64,000 nucleotides of DNA from Amblyomma americanum (GCF_052857255.1 NC_135505.1:28705999-28769998), one strand, 5' to 3'. Positions 12,490-22,924 are shown, counted from the first letter of the stretch. Numbers and translations are program-made. The notes: a model not told the origin generated them from the letters alone.

Positions 12490-12905
12490 TCTCTCATAAC
12501 TTGAATCATCGCCATCAGCCTGACTATGCCCACTGCAGGGTAAAGGCTTCTCCCATATAATTCCTTTGCCAGCTGTGGCCACCGTATCCCAGAAAACGTA
12601 TTCTCATCTGCCCACCTAACTTTCTGGAACCCCCTGCTATGCTTGCCTTCCCTTGGAATCCACTCCGTTAACATTAAAGATAAGGAGTTATCTTGATTTC
12701 ACATTACATGCCCTGCCCAAGCCCATTTCTTCCTCTTGATTTCGGTAGCATGTCAATAACCCGCATTTGTTCCCTCACCGTTCTGCCTGCTTCAGGTGTC
12801 TTAAATGTTACACCTATCATTTTTCTTTCCATAGCTCTCTGCATTGTCCTAAACTTACGCTGAACACTTTTCGTTACCCTCCATGTTTCTGCCCCTTAGG
12901 AGAGT
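12490..12905 (-). mobile_element. RTE-like LINE 3' fragment
   Basis: The minus-strand reading contains the C-terminal tail of an RT polyprotein seen in five copies in this window: an EWIPREGKHSRG block followed by VRWADE, then a QLAKE region. Upstream of it lie remnants of the DRxRAxW and AETW segments. The 3' end approaches a CATCATCG-type run. The fragment is 5'-truncated, with frameshifts between the C-terminal block and the part upstream. It sits directly beside, and probably inside, the left arm of foldback 2. Confidence 0.7.
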
Positions 12906-12919
12906 GGCAAGATTCTAGA

Positions 12920-15350
12920 ATACATGGTGGCAAAATATGATGTCAAGTTGATGTTTTCTGCTCCCTAAAACGTTTCAGAATTGTGCTTTTTTGTAGAAAT
13001 CATTGTGCCAAAAAACAGGCTGTGGAAAAAACACGCACGCAAACCAAAAGGCCACAGCTGGACATGTGTACACTGACATTACCAAGTCAGACATGCAGAT
13101 TCCTTTATCATACAAGTACACAGAGGCAAAGCTGATGCAGTCATCTCCACCGCTGCTTATATCAAACATTGTCCACAGTTCCCACGTTACTGGTCCAGAT
13201 GACAGATTAAAATCTTAGCACTATGGAACAAAGGCTTACGGTGTTTTTTTACTTTCATCCTTTTCCCTCTGCTGTCCACACGTGGCACAACGTGGTAACA
13301 GGTGTGAGCTTGCCAGCTTCATCATAAAGAGATAAAAAATGCTGAAGGCCAAAGCTAGAGGCAGTCTGACAGTGGCAAGGCCTCATGGGCACTGACTTCA
13401 AACATGAGACTACAATACCCCTCTTTACCTCCTTTGAATATGCTGCCGTGAAGCTCAAAACAAGTCTGCTTTTTGTTTGACCTCGGGTGATACACCCAGC
13501 AAATGTGTTTTGGTCTCACCTGCATACATGCACCCTTTGTCAAAAATTTTGAGCCCAAGAAGTTTGCTTCTCGGCCATGGTGTGTGTCCCGTTACCTATC
13601 ACCAGGTTTCTAAACCTCATAAAGGTAAGAGGAGCTCTCATCCTCACATCACTGAAATCTAGGGCTTCCCAGGTTGCTACAAGGGCCCTCGTTATGCAGC
13701 TTGGAAGCAAACTCCCCAGGCTGTGATTTTTGACAAAGGCCATACATCAAGGAACTACAGAATCCCTTCATGTGGTGGGTGCTTCAGCACTGAAATCTAA
13801 TCCCCAGCCTTGCTCATTGATAACCCGCAGCATTGCAACTATGGCTCTAGGCTGGCTGGCAGAACTTCCAAACACGAAGTAAGTGTCTGTACCTAAACAC
13901 CTGCAAGGCGAAGCCTTTAAAACTGCGCTCAATGTTTTGGTCTACACAAGCAAGGGAAATATCACTCATGATAGGAACCACTCTTGAACGCATGCAAGCT
14001 CATTTCTTTCTTTTTGTTTGTGCAAAAGCTCTTCTGACCACAACTGTGGTATTTTTGTTGATGCAGTCTCCAAGGTTTTGCAATTTCACCTTGATTCTGT
14101 TTGTGAGGGAACAGAAGGGCCTTTTTGTGTGGAAGAAAGAAGTTTGGGCAGGCTTAGGTGTGGCTCCTATCCTGAGTAATATTTTCTTTGTGTGTGTGGA
14201 CCAAAACATTTAGCGCAGTTTGCAAGGCCTTGCCTTACAAGTGTTTAGTTACAACTACTTTCATATTTGTACGGCCTTCAAAAAGGAAAGCATGGGATTG
14301 GAGTTCAGTGTTAAAGTGGCAGACGAAGAGACTGCCGTTCCATGATGCTCTTATGGAGGGGAAAGCATGGCGTGTTTGCTAGGCTTACTACCCAAGGACA
14401 AAAGCGCCTATCCTGAGTTTCTTGTTGACATATTCGAAGTTGGTGAAGAGTGATGTCTTGTACTTCAAGTCAATGCTCAGTAGATTTTGCCACCATCATA
14501 TGGTATTGCCATTCAGTCTAAAAAATTAGCAATAACCAGCTATTAACATCTGGTTGTATATGTGTGTGCAGGTTTGATACAAGGCCAAGTGAAAACACCA
14601 GCTCAGGATAGGCCGGTAGGGCACAAGGTTGCTGTCATACTACCTTAATAAGCTATCTCGAGGCCTTGGCAATGTGAGTTAGAGGTAAAAGTATGTGTGC
14701 TTTCTCGCACCAAGGAAGATTGCATACCGCTTGAGTTTGGTGTCAAGCACAAGACAGGCTACCTGCCATTGTTGGTGCCATAGGTGCTAATGTTTTGTCA
14801 ATATTATATCAGTCAGACGCCGTGGTGTCAGCGGGCAGCAGAAAGAGAATTTTTTATCTAGTTACGCTGACAGGCTCACATCTTTCAGACAGGCTACCTG
14901 CCATTGTTGGTGCCATAGGTGCTAATGTTTTGTCGTCAATATTATATCAGTCAGATGCCGTGGTGTCAGCGGGCAGCAGGAAGAGAATTTTATATCTAGT
15001 TACGCTGACAGGCTCACATCTTTCAGCGCACTGTGCCTCGTGTGAACGGCGCAGTTGAAAGGATGAAAGAAAAATTTTGTTGCATAGGACTAAGATTTTT
15101 ATTCTTTCATATTCCTTCACTGGGATCAGTTAATGTGGGAAGTGTCAGAAGGCTTTTATATCAGGAGAAATGGAGGTGATTGCATCAACAGTCTCTACAT
15201 TCACTAATATAATGAGTATGCATTTTTGGCGCGGCAGTGACGGCAAACATGTGTCCTGTTGCGGCCTTTTTGGATTGCGCACCTTCCCACACTGCATATC
15301 TTGAGGTTGTAAATAAGTTTCTGTTGTGTATTAAACTGCGAGTCAGGACT
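12920..15350. repeat. Giant diverged inverted duplication (foldback 2)
   Basis: Left-arm blocks match right-arm blocks in reverse complement, in order: 13017-13085 with 15228-15297 (CCAAAAGGCCACAGC versus CCAAAAAGGCCGCAAC); 13132-13167 with 15152-15187; 13179-13198 with 15119-15141; 13208-13232 with 15074-15100; 13251-13316 with 15004-15069; 13788-13814 with 14291-14311; and 13893-13981 with 14161-14250. The centre is near 14.07 kb. The right arm is longer, partly through a 135-bp tandem duplication. A weak Cys/His-rich stretch on minus near 15.25 kb could be an old transposase zinc finger, but I cannot support that. Confidence 0.7.
14754..15026. repeat. Tandem duplication, units of 135 and 138 bp
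   Basis: Unit 1 (14754-14888) and unit 2 (14889-15026) both start ACAGGCTACCTGCC and end ACATCTTTCAG. They differ by a 3-bp GTC insertion and a few substitutions. Both lengths are multiples of three, so a reading frame passes through the junction, but upstream stops argue against a gene. The left arm of foldback 2 has only one equivalent, so the duplication postdates the inverted structure. Confidence 0.85.
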
Positions 15351-15439
15351 GGGTTTACGTTCTCTCGATGTTAGTGTTTTTTTGCGCTGTATTACTTGAG
15401 TATGAATTCTTACCAACTAGTTCATTTCACCGTCTTAAC

Positions 15440-15980
15440 TGGTGTATACCTTTGCTCAAGCTAAGGAGCTAATGGTTGAATGCTTTTTATAGTGCGTAAG
15501 TAGAATACTTACATAGTAATTAAAGCAGAAATAAATGATTTCCTGATCATTTTTTATATTCTGTGTACAGTACTAGAGTTACGCTTAGTCAGACTTAAGT
15601 ATGCACTGCAGCCAAAAGATTCTTTTCTCGGGTCTGAAGGATTTTAAAGGTAACCACGTATTTTCAGTTTACTATCCTGTTTATTGTTTGAATATCTACC
15701 TCTTTGCAGGGAAATTTTTTTGTGACAAGTGTTCCATTTGAAAACTGAATTGAAATCATATTTTTGTATTTCGATGAAGTAAGAATGGTTGGATGAGAAG
15801 AGTATTCATATTTTGGTGCTAGGTACAAATAGCTATGAGTACGGCCTGCTTGCCTTTGGCTATGCTAATTTTGTTTATTAATCTTTCCTCTGTTTAATAT
15901 AATACTAAAAGGTATCCGAGCTGCTCCTTTAGAGGATATTTAGGGGTAACATAAACAAATCAATAAATAAATGTTGGTAG
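15440..15980. other. Unassigned AT-rich DNA
   Basis: Nothing recognised. It ends in a short A/T-rich (AATAAAT)-like run just before an RTE fragment. Confidence 0.4.
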
Positions 15981-15983
15981 GGC

Positions 15984-16172
15984 AACGGAGCGGATTCGAA
16001 GAGAAGGCAAGTGTAGCAGGAGGCGGCCGAAAGTTAGGTGGAGGGATGAAATTAAGAAGTTTGCAGGCATACGGTGGGTGCAGCTGGCAAACGACAGGGT
16101 TAATTGGAGAGACATGGGGGAGGCCTTTGCCTAGCAGTTGGCATAGTCAGGCTGATGATGATGATGGTCTAT
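15984..16172 (+). mobile_element. RTE-like LINE 3' end (short copy)
   Basis: The plus strand carries the same terminal RT-tail sequence as the copies at 12.5, 35.0, 45.2 and 59.4 kb. A GGCGGCCGAAAG-GTTAGGTGG region is followed by a TTTGCAGGCATACG region, GAGAGACATGGGGGAGGCC and a (GATGAT)n tail. Only about 190 bp remain, a strongly 5'-truncated insertion. Confidence 0.7.
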
Positions 16173-16566
16173 ATTGATAAATTCCTGCGTTCTAATTTGA
16201 AAGAACCTACTTGCACTGAAAAAAGGTTTTGAAGCCACTGTGTAATAAAATGCAGGTACCACTACCAGTGGTCGTTTTCACAAACAAACTGGTGCTCTCA
16301 TGGCAGTTATTGTGAGCATATGCTTGAAGGTATGCTGCACCACCATTCACTTCAAAACAGTCATCACGGAGTCTTTTTTCGTCTTGACCTCACAAATGGA
16401 AACTGGAAACTGAGTAGTGGGAAAAATGTCCCATTTTTAAATTCGGTTGTCTGCAATAAATGCGATTAACATAGACAGAAAGTGCCACAAAGTTCGTGAC
16501 TCAGTTTTTGCAGGGAAAAAAATTAGATGGAGTCCTCAGTGCATCCTTAATTAGTACATGCCCATC

Positions 16567-16902
16567 TTAACTATGGAGGCTGTATGAGGGAATGACTTCT
16601 TGTGGTAGTTTACTGAATTGCACCCCGAAGGATTCGTAACGTGGCAAGAATACTTTTGTACTGCTGCCATTCCTGTAGGTGATCATCCTCATTCCTTTTT
16701 TTACAGACTTGGGCAAGACATCGATGACCTTTCCACACCATGCTGTCCCAGGAGCGTTGCTGTGCATGAATGCACAAGTATCGTTGAGCAGCTCTATGTA
16801 GGCCAGTGGCTGTGCCGTACAAGCTCTGCATACAAATAAACCTGTGATGGTAGCAGGTTGTTTTTCTCTGTTTGCAAACAGGCCAAGGAGACAGCCGTAT
16901 TT
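16567..16902 (-). CDS. Unclassified coding-like open segment, about 111 codons
   Basis: On the minus strand a frame stays open from about 16902 to a TAG at about 16567. The product looks protein-like: a YGCLLGLFANRE start, a CRAC pair, an LLNDTCAFMHSN block, GTAWCGKVIDVLP, then a basic stretch and SFGVQFSKLPQEV near the end. I do not recognise the family. There is no initiator Met at the beginning, and a CAG|GT-like word lies inside the segment, so it may be an exon or a piece of a transposable-element polyprotein. No neighbouring matching exon was found. Chance openness is possible. Confidence 0.35.
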   Translation of the reverse strand, partial: KYGCLLGLFANREKQPATITGLFVCRACTAQPLAYIELLNDTCAFMHSNAPGTAWCGKVIDVLPKSVKKGMRMITYRNGSSTKVFLPRYESFGVQFSKLPQEVIPSYSLHS

Positions 16903-17253
16903 TTACTTTTACATCACCATAATTTATGCTCTGCAGGTTGCAGTGCATCAGTTTATTGTTTATCATGCAGTGAATGTGCTCCTTAATCTTAGTGTACTGC
17001 ATCATATAGAGTTTAGACAGTGTCTCATATTATAATTATATCTGGTATCGGCAATATTTTATTGAGTCCCATTCCACATGCTGTATCATCAAATTTCTGA
17101 CGTCGAGCATGCCGAGCCACAGTATAAAGCAGTAGTACCATGCGTACGCCAGTCATGCTGCTACCCAGCTTGCTCGTTATGGCCATCACTCAATATTCTG
17201 TTTATGCCTGCCATAATAGCTGCACCTGAGCAATGCACGGCATTCTACATTGT

Positions 17254-17480
17254 ACTATGCTAGGCACTCAGCAATGACCGCCATAATGCCTTGTACCTAC
17301 CAGTACCTGGTACTATGCTGGCCACCCAACAGTGCCCGACATGTTACCCGGCACACACGAGCACCCGCCACTATGCTGGGCAGTCAACAGTGCATTACCT
17401 GACACCCAGCCGTACCCGCCACTATGCTGGGCACCCAACATGATACCCAACACCCAGCAATACGGTGGGCAACCACTACC
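17254..17480. repeat. Degenerate minisatellite, period about 51-58 bp
   Basis: ACTATGCT recurs at 17254, 17312, 17370 and 17421, each time followed by (A/G)GC-CACYCAACA-like sequence and a CC-rich spacer. This gives roughly four diverged units. The array lies immediately beside the broken 3' edge of the Ty3 element. Confidence 0.75.
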
Positions 17481-17534
17481 CCCCATTGCCCATCACCATA
17501 ATCCACCATCATGTCGGGTGCCGGGTTCCAGCTT

Positions 17535-18706
17535 GCCCAGTAGAGTGTATTTTTCCGATAGGCTGCACAAAACGCCGATAATAGGCGCAGAGACCCAGAA
17601 AGCGGAGCACGCTTCGCTTATCGGTGGGCACAAGAAAAGCAGCCACGGCGGCTGTCTTATCGGGGTCAGGGCTAACCCCTTTAGCACTCACGATGTGGCC
17701 CAAAAACTTCAACTCTTCGAAAGCGAATTGGCACTTCTCGGGCTTCAGGGAATGTCCGGCCGACCGAATTGCTTCGAACACAGCGCGCAGGCGTCTCAGG
17801 TGCTCTTCAAACGTATCAGAGAAGATGACAACGTCATCCAAGTACACGAGACAAGACTGCCATTTCAGATCGGCAAGAACGGTATCCATCATCCGCTGGA
17901 AGGTTGCAGGAGCCGAGCACAGGCCGAAAGGGAGCACCCGGAGTTCGTACAGACCGTCCGGTGTAATAAAGGCGGTCTTCCAGTCGCGTTCATCCACCTC
18001 GATTTGCCAATAACCGCTGCGTAAATCTAGCGATGAGAAGTACATGGCGTGGCGCAGCCGATCCAGGGAGTCATCAATGCGCGGCAGAGGATAAAGATCT
18101 TTTTTTTGTGACTTTGTTTAAACGTCGGTAATCAACGCAGAACCTTAGGGTTTCATCTTTCTTTGCTACTAGAACAACAGGCGACGCCCACGGGCTCGTC
18201 GACGGCTGTATCACGTCGCCCTGGAGCATTTCTTGAACTTGGCGGCAAATGGCATCACGCTCCTTTGAAGAGATCCGGTAAGGCGGCTGACATAACGACC
18301 ACTGGTTGGCGTCGACTATAATTCGGTGCTTAGTGAGCGGTGTCTGCCTAACCTTAGAGGTCGAGGCGAAGCAGTCACAGAAAGACTGGATAACGCTTTC
18401 GGGGCAGCGTTTCTGATTAGACGGGAGGTTCGGGTTCACGTCAGTTTTTATGGGAGTGGTCGGTGCCTCCACTGATGCCGAGGCTTCGGACAAAGCGTGC
18501 TGTCCCGCGAATTCGCCAAGTCCTTCGAGATACGCAATTATTGTTCTGCCAGGCAAACACTGAGGTTCACAGCCAAAATTGGTTACCAAGAGCTCAGTTC
18601 GGCCATTGTTCAGCTCGACAATTCCGCGAGCAACACAGACTTGCCGACCAAGGAGCAGCGACATGTTGGTTTCAGCGATGCCACGAGTACCAGTGATGTT
18701 GCGCAA
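17535..18706 (-). pseudogene. pol: Ty3/gypsy-type pol: reverse transcriptase, 3'-truncated
   Basis: The minus strand encodes the linker after protease and then RT. The RT shows an [10 protein letters not shown] block, FCVDYRRLN, then DLRSGYWQI, LPFGLCSAPATFQ, the catalytic YLDD (17844-17833) and KFLGHIVS. The reading frame breaks once at an A8 run (plus-strand T run 18100-18107); one A fewer would keep it open. The element stops soon after a YYRRFV motif, before RNase H and integrase, at about 17535. No 3' LTR is present in the window. The copy is therefore dead, although the RT is well preserved. It follows the protease and gag segments in the normal Ty3 order. Confidence 0.9.
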
Positions 18707-19143
18707 CCTACAGTGACGAACATGCTACATCTTGACGGGATTAATACGTGGTCGTCAAAGACGCGTAACTTAGTCCCGCGTGGCCCAGGATCGCCGTCAA
18801 CAGAGGGTTGAGTGGAAAATGACACGGCCAGCTCCTGAAGGTTGATGACAACACCGTACTCCCGAACGAAATCCAAACCAAGTATCAGGTCTTTGGAGCA
18901 CTCCGGTAGCACGGCAAAGCAACCAGGGAAAGTAGCACCGCGGATCTAGATTCGTGACGTGCAGACGCCAATTGGCGTAACCACATGACCGCCGGCGGTG
19001 CGGATCTGGGGTCCAGACCAAGGGGTCAGCACCTTTCTGAGGGCCGTAGCTAGCCGACTGCTCATTACAGAAAAGTCAGCGCCGGTGTCCACAAGTGCGG
19101 TCACACCACGATTATCAGCGATTACTGGGATTTCGGCAGACAC
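18610..19143 (-). pseudogene. Ty3/gypsy-type aspartic protease region
   Basis: The minus strand carries a retropepsin-like domain with the active-site triad at 19089-19081 in the context LVDTGADFSVM. After a frameshift comes a second typical block, ILGLDFVREYGVVINL, in the frame 18912-18610. The protease reads into the RT-linker frame only by changing frame again near 18.65 kb. It would process the gag-pol polyprotein, but it is interrupted here. Its position between gag and RT fits the Ty3 order. Confidence 0.85.
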
Positions 19144-19364
19144 CAGTCGGTCGCAGCACGTCGTTGTCGTTGAGGTCGTCGGGTCAGGTCGTCGTCGGTC
19201 GGATCGTAGCCGCGAATCGTTGGATGGAGGCTCTTGACTTGATCCAATAGCGGCGGCCCTACACCCGGGGAATGCCGTCTTCAGTTTTCCCGATGTGGGG
19301 ACGCGTCTCTGAACTGGCTTGAAAAAGACGCGCGGCTTGGCGAAGAAAACCGCCTTGGGGATGG

Positions 19365-20637
19365 CTACCGGTACTGGCGTCGCTGCGAGGTCGTTGGCTG
19401 CACGTTATCGGACAGGTACTGCTCGATGTCCCGCGGCCGTTCTCCATAGCGTGGTGGAGGTGTGTCAGATGTAGACCCCCTTAAGCCCCTTAAGTGGTAG
19501 AAGCCGTGGCGGAGGATATGGCCGGGATTTCCGCCGTGGTAGCAGAGCGGCCTATTGTTTGGCGTACGCCAAACGCGCGCTTTGCTCATGGTGGACAGGG
19601 GCTCCTGTGGTACGACGGGTACAGCTGCAGTTGGGTACCGCAGTGAAGGCACAGGAGTGACGGGAGAAAATGCTTGACTCACTGGCCCAGGACGGCTTTG
19701 TAGTGCTTGACTGTACGCCATCACAATAGGGCGCTGGCTGCGGAGCTGGTGGCGACTGAACAGCTCACCGTACTTCATCTCGGACCACGTCCGGTATGGC
19801 AGCGACGCTTGCCCGTGGAGCTTCGAAGCGAAGTTTCTCGAGTTCTTCGCGCACCAGGCTCCTCACAAGCTCTCGAAGCTCCTCCGTGGGTAACGACGTG
19901 GGCGTGCAGTGGTGAGCGGCTGCTACACTAGCCTGACGGCCGTAGTGCGCGCCCCGTTCATGCAGAGAACGCTCCTTGCTTGTTGCCTCCTTGGAAAAGT
20001 CGGCCACCGTTCTTGGCGGGTCACGTACCAGTCCGGCAAACAATTGCTCTTTGACGTCGCGCATTAGGTGGCGGACCTTCTTGTCCTCGGGCATAGCAGG
20101 GTCGGCGCGATTGAAGAGTCGCGTCATGTCCTCGATGAACATGGCGACGCTCTCGTTCGGCTGCTGCGACCTCGCTTGCAAGGCGATTTCAGCCTTCTCA
20201 TTTCGTTCGCTGGTGTTGAACGTGGCTAAGAGCTCTCGGTGAAAGATCTCCCAGGTAGTGAAGGAACCTTCGTGGTTCTCATACCACGTCTTGGCCGAGT
20301 CCTGTAGAGCAAAGTACACGTTCCGCAATTTGCGTTCGCCGTCCCACTCGTTGAAGCCCGCCACACGGTCAAAGCTGGCCAACCAGTCTTCGACGTCCTC
20401 AAACCGCTCACCGTGGAATGATGGGGGCGACCGAGAAGTGTGAAGGACAAACGGCGGGGAATTCCCGGAATGCTGACTTGTCTGGCTAGCCGTAGCGGAC
20501 GTCATGGCCCTTGCCGGTCTTGTGAGTTGGCCAAACTCTGGTTGTATGCCTCGCAGGCGGCGGCTCGCCTTGTGGACTGGTGTTGTAGCCACGTGCTGAG
20601 AACTGACGTCAAGAGTGTCCTCGAGGTCAGCGTACAT
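19365..20637 (-). pseudogene. gag: Ty3/gypsy-type gag with degraded zinc knuckle
   Basis: The main frame 20637-19765 (290 codons) has a retrotransposon-gag core with FEDVEDWLASFDRV, then TWYENHEGSF and a later RNEKAEIALQARSQ block, ending in an Arg/Glu-rich segment. The frame then shifts, and 19778-19365 carries the nucleocapsid-like zinc knuckle. The canonical CX2CX4HX4C is altered there: the context CYHGGNPGHILRHG has Gly at the second and the last Cys position. Gag would form the particle and bind RNA. The knuckle loss and frameshift mean this copy cannot do so normally. Confidence 0.85.
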
Positions 20638-20639
20638 GG

Positions 20640-21460
20640 ACCGTTACCCAGCGGCTATACCAGATATGTCACCGATAAACGGTTAAAGCACTCAAAGCCA
20701 GGTTTAATTAGACGTGCTACGCGTCCAAGACAGCAGGCAGCTCGTGCGAGGAAGACGAAAACCTCTAGCCCATCTAGAGCGCAAGGCATGGAAAGTCCCA
20801 TCTAAAACAGTTCGGCCGCGGCATGGAGCCACTGGATTGATTGGGACTGTGGCAATATCAAGATGTGTACAATATAATATGCCTCGCGACATCACTGCCA
20901 CTGCCCAGGCCGCGCTCCCAGTTCAGTCGACGTATGGCCATGTTGCCCCGGCAGGGCAGAACCGAGGCGGAGGGGCTCGAGACGTCACTGACGTCACGGG
21001 AAAAGCAGCCAATAGCTGCAATCCGGTCGCCTGCCGGATACGCTCGTCCCCCAGAAAGTTGAAGCTGACCAACTTTCCATCCGTTCGCCGAACGAGGCGG
21101 ATCCGCCAGGCCCGCTCGCGAAGCGGACCTGGCGGAAGGCGCTCCGAAACGATCGTACAACGGCACTTAGACAAATCGCTCTGCTACGTACGGTGAAGCG
21201 GTCGCGCGGAGCGGCAAACCACGTAGAAGCGCTGCCAGGCGCCTAAGTTGCAATCGTAGTTCGTCAGCATATCATTCTCGACAAAGCCGCTGACACGAAC
21301 GCCAGCATAGCTTCCGCGCCGAACAAACGGGCAGCAAGCAGCAAGCTTCGTGGTGAACGCGGTTTGGATGTCCGCTGCGTTGTTCGCGGCTCACCGCGGG
21401 ATTCCTGCGTGCCCGCACGGCTCCACTGCGCCCGAACGAGAAATGTCATACGCGTCAATT
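20640..21460 (-). repeat. Probable 5' LTR/leader of the Ty3 element
   Basis: This GC-rich, CpG-rich DNA lies upstream of gag on the minus strand. On plus, a TGTCACCGATAAACGG word at 20667 would be the inner LTR edge (ending ...TGACA on minus). A nearby minus-strand TGGTATAGCC could be a primer-binding site four bases further in. I could not identify the outer LTR edge, and no second LTR exists in the window for comparison, so boundaries are inferred. Confidence 0.4.
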
Positions 21461-21467
21461 CCTTTCT

Positions 21468-22184
21468 TTAATAATTTGTTTTTGGGGAAAGGAAATGGCG
21501 CAGTATCTGTCTCATATATCTTTGGACACCTGAACCGCGCTGTATGGGAATGGATAAGGGAGGGAGTGAAAGAAGAAAGGAAGAAATAGGTGCCGTAGTG
21601 GAGGGCTCCGGAATAATTTCGACCACCTGGGGATCTTTAACGTGCACTGACATCGCACAGCACACGGGCGCCTTAGCGTTTTTCCTCCATAAAAAATGGC
21701 CTGGCTTAGCTTATGGTTAAGCATAGGATGCAAAGCATACGTCGCTTGGCAAGCCGTACTTCTCGTTCTTCTCCCGTTTCCGTGGCTCTTTGTAATTTGC
21801 GCTTTGCGGTCTGGCGAGCCGCCCTCTGCCTGGCCGACATCTCGCTGCTCAACTGACTCAACGAGTGCGTCGCCTTTTATACAATTGCGTGACCTCAGTA
21901 TCTCCTAGCGGTAGGAGCGGGAGTTAGGCCGCCGGAGGAGGCTGCGCCTCCGCAAGCGAGCGCACGAGTTGAGCCCCAGCTTTCACAGCTGTTGTGACGT
22001 CATATCACGTGGTGCGCCGATGTAGGCCAAGTGGTAGTTACGCGGCCGCGCGCGGCGCAGCAAGAAAGAGCTCGGTTGTGCGGCTAGTATGCTTTGCATA
22101 AAATGCAGCCGCCGCGGTCGGGTTCGAATCCGGTAACTCCGGCTCAGTAGTCGAGCGCCCTAACCACTGAGCCACCGCGGCGGG
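21468..22184 (-). mobile_element. tRNA-derived SINE (Ruka-type), split by an insertion
   Basis: The minus-strand SINE has a tRNA-like head at 22104-22184 with the B-box-like GGGTTCGAATCC. Its body is at 21468-21694, including CTTTAACGTGCACTGACATC and a 3' end of CTTTCCCCAAAAAC type. The head and body, contiguous in the copy at 49112, are here separated by 402 bp. The SINE would be transcribed by RNA polymerase III from the A and B boxes; its mobilising partner is an unknown LINE. Confidence 0.85.
21695..22096. mobile_element. 402-bp insertion inside a SINE, 7-bp target duplication
   Basis: CATAAAA occurs at 21688-21694 and again at 22097-22103, exactly where the SINE is interrupted. Near the two ends are perfect inverted 13-mers, ATGCAAAGCATAC (21728-21740) and GTATGCTTTGCAT (22087-22099). 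The interior is GC-rich and non-coding. The duplication size is compatible with a cut-and-paste DNA element, but the ends do not form a standard terminal repeat, so the class is unresolved. Confidence 0.6.
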
Positions 22185-22189
22185 TCAAC

Positions 22190-22290
22190 AATTCCTTTCT
22201 TTAAAAACAATTTTCGTTTTATTTTCCTTTCTTACGGAGCAGTCCGGGTTGCCCACCGAAATATGTGACAGGTCTCCATTCCTTTCCTAG
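22190..22290 (+). mobile_element. SINE tail fragment (Ruka-type)
   Basis: Contains CTTACGGAGCAGTCCGGGTT and CACCGAAATATGTGACAG, equivalent to the 3' third of the full SINE at 49112-49426. It has no head. Confidence 0.65.
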
Positions 22291-22575
22291 CACTGCCGTC
22301 GCGCGCTATCTGTTGGGGTAATGGCGTGCATTGCGAGGAGGAAGAGGATGAGGAGGGATTTTTCGCTCACGGCCGACGCTGACGGCACCGGCTTTTCTGG
22401 GAAATGAGCTGTTTAATGTTCGTTAAAAATCTGCTTCGCTTGCAGATACTTTGCACTTTTCCGTGTAATGAGAAGGCAAATGCCTGCGCCATTGTAATTC
22501 TTTAAACAGGGCAGGGCAAGCGCAGTTACGTGTTTGCATAGGTTGAACTCTTCAGCCACTCCCTGAAATTTTTTT
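22290..22575. other. Unassigned GC-mixed spacer
   Basis: Short spacer between SINE copies; nothing recognised. Confidence 0.3.
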
Positions 22576-22579
22576 TTAC

Positions 22580-22924
22580 TCTCCAAGGTGGCTCAGTACT
22601 TAAGGCGCCCGTCTTCTGAGCCGGAGTACCCGGATTCAAACCAGACCGCAGCGGCCGCGTTTCGATGGAGTGGAAACGTAAAAGGCGGCCGTGTGCTTTG
22701 CGATGTCAGTGCACGTTAAAGATCACCACGTGATCGTAATTAACCGGCGACCTCCACAACGATACCTCTTTCTTTCTTCCTTTCTTTCTTTCTTTATTTC
22801 TTTCTTCCTTCCTTTCTTTCGTTCTTTCTTTCTTCCTTCATTCCCTTACGTCATGATTGAGGCGTCGACAGAGTTATAGAAGACTGTTACTGCGTGATTC
22901 CTTTTCCTCAAAAAACTGATTTTC
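22580..22924 (+). mobile_element. SINE (Ruka-type) with expanded CTTT run
   Basis: The head has GGTGGCTCAGTACTTAAGG (A box region) and CGGATTCAAACC (B box region). The body follows with GATGTCAGTGCACGTTAAAG, then a (CTTT)n stretch at 22769-22845 expanded relative to other copies, and a CTTTTCCTCAAAAAA end. A second SINE in opposite orientation follows directly. Confidence 0.8.

Noticed and set aside
13932..14213. Two opposing frames with similar N-termini as a duplicated gene
   Set aside because: They are the two arms of foldback 2 read in opposite directions.
14754..15026. CRISPR-like array
   Set aside because: Only two long tandem units, no spacers, and a eukaryotic context.
15204..15297. 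piggyBac-like C-terminal zinc finger on minus
   Set aside because: A few Cys/His residues line up, but the pattern is incomplete and the region is explained as a foldback arm.
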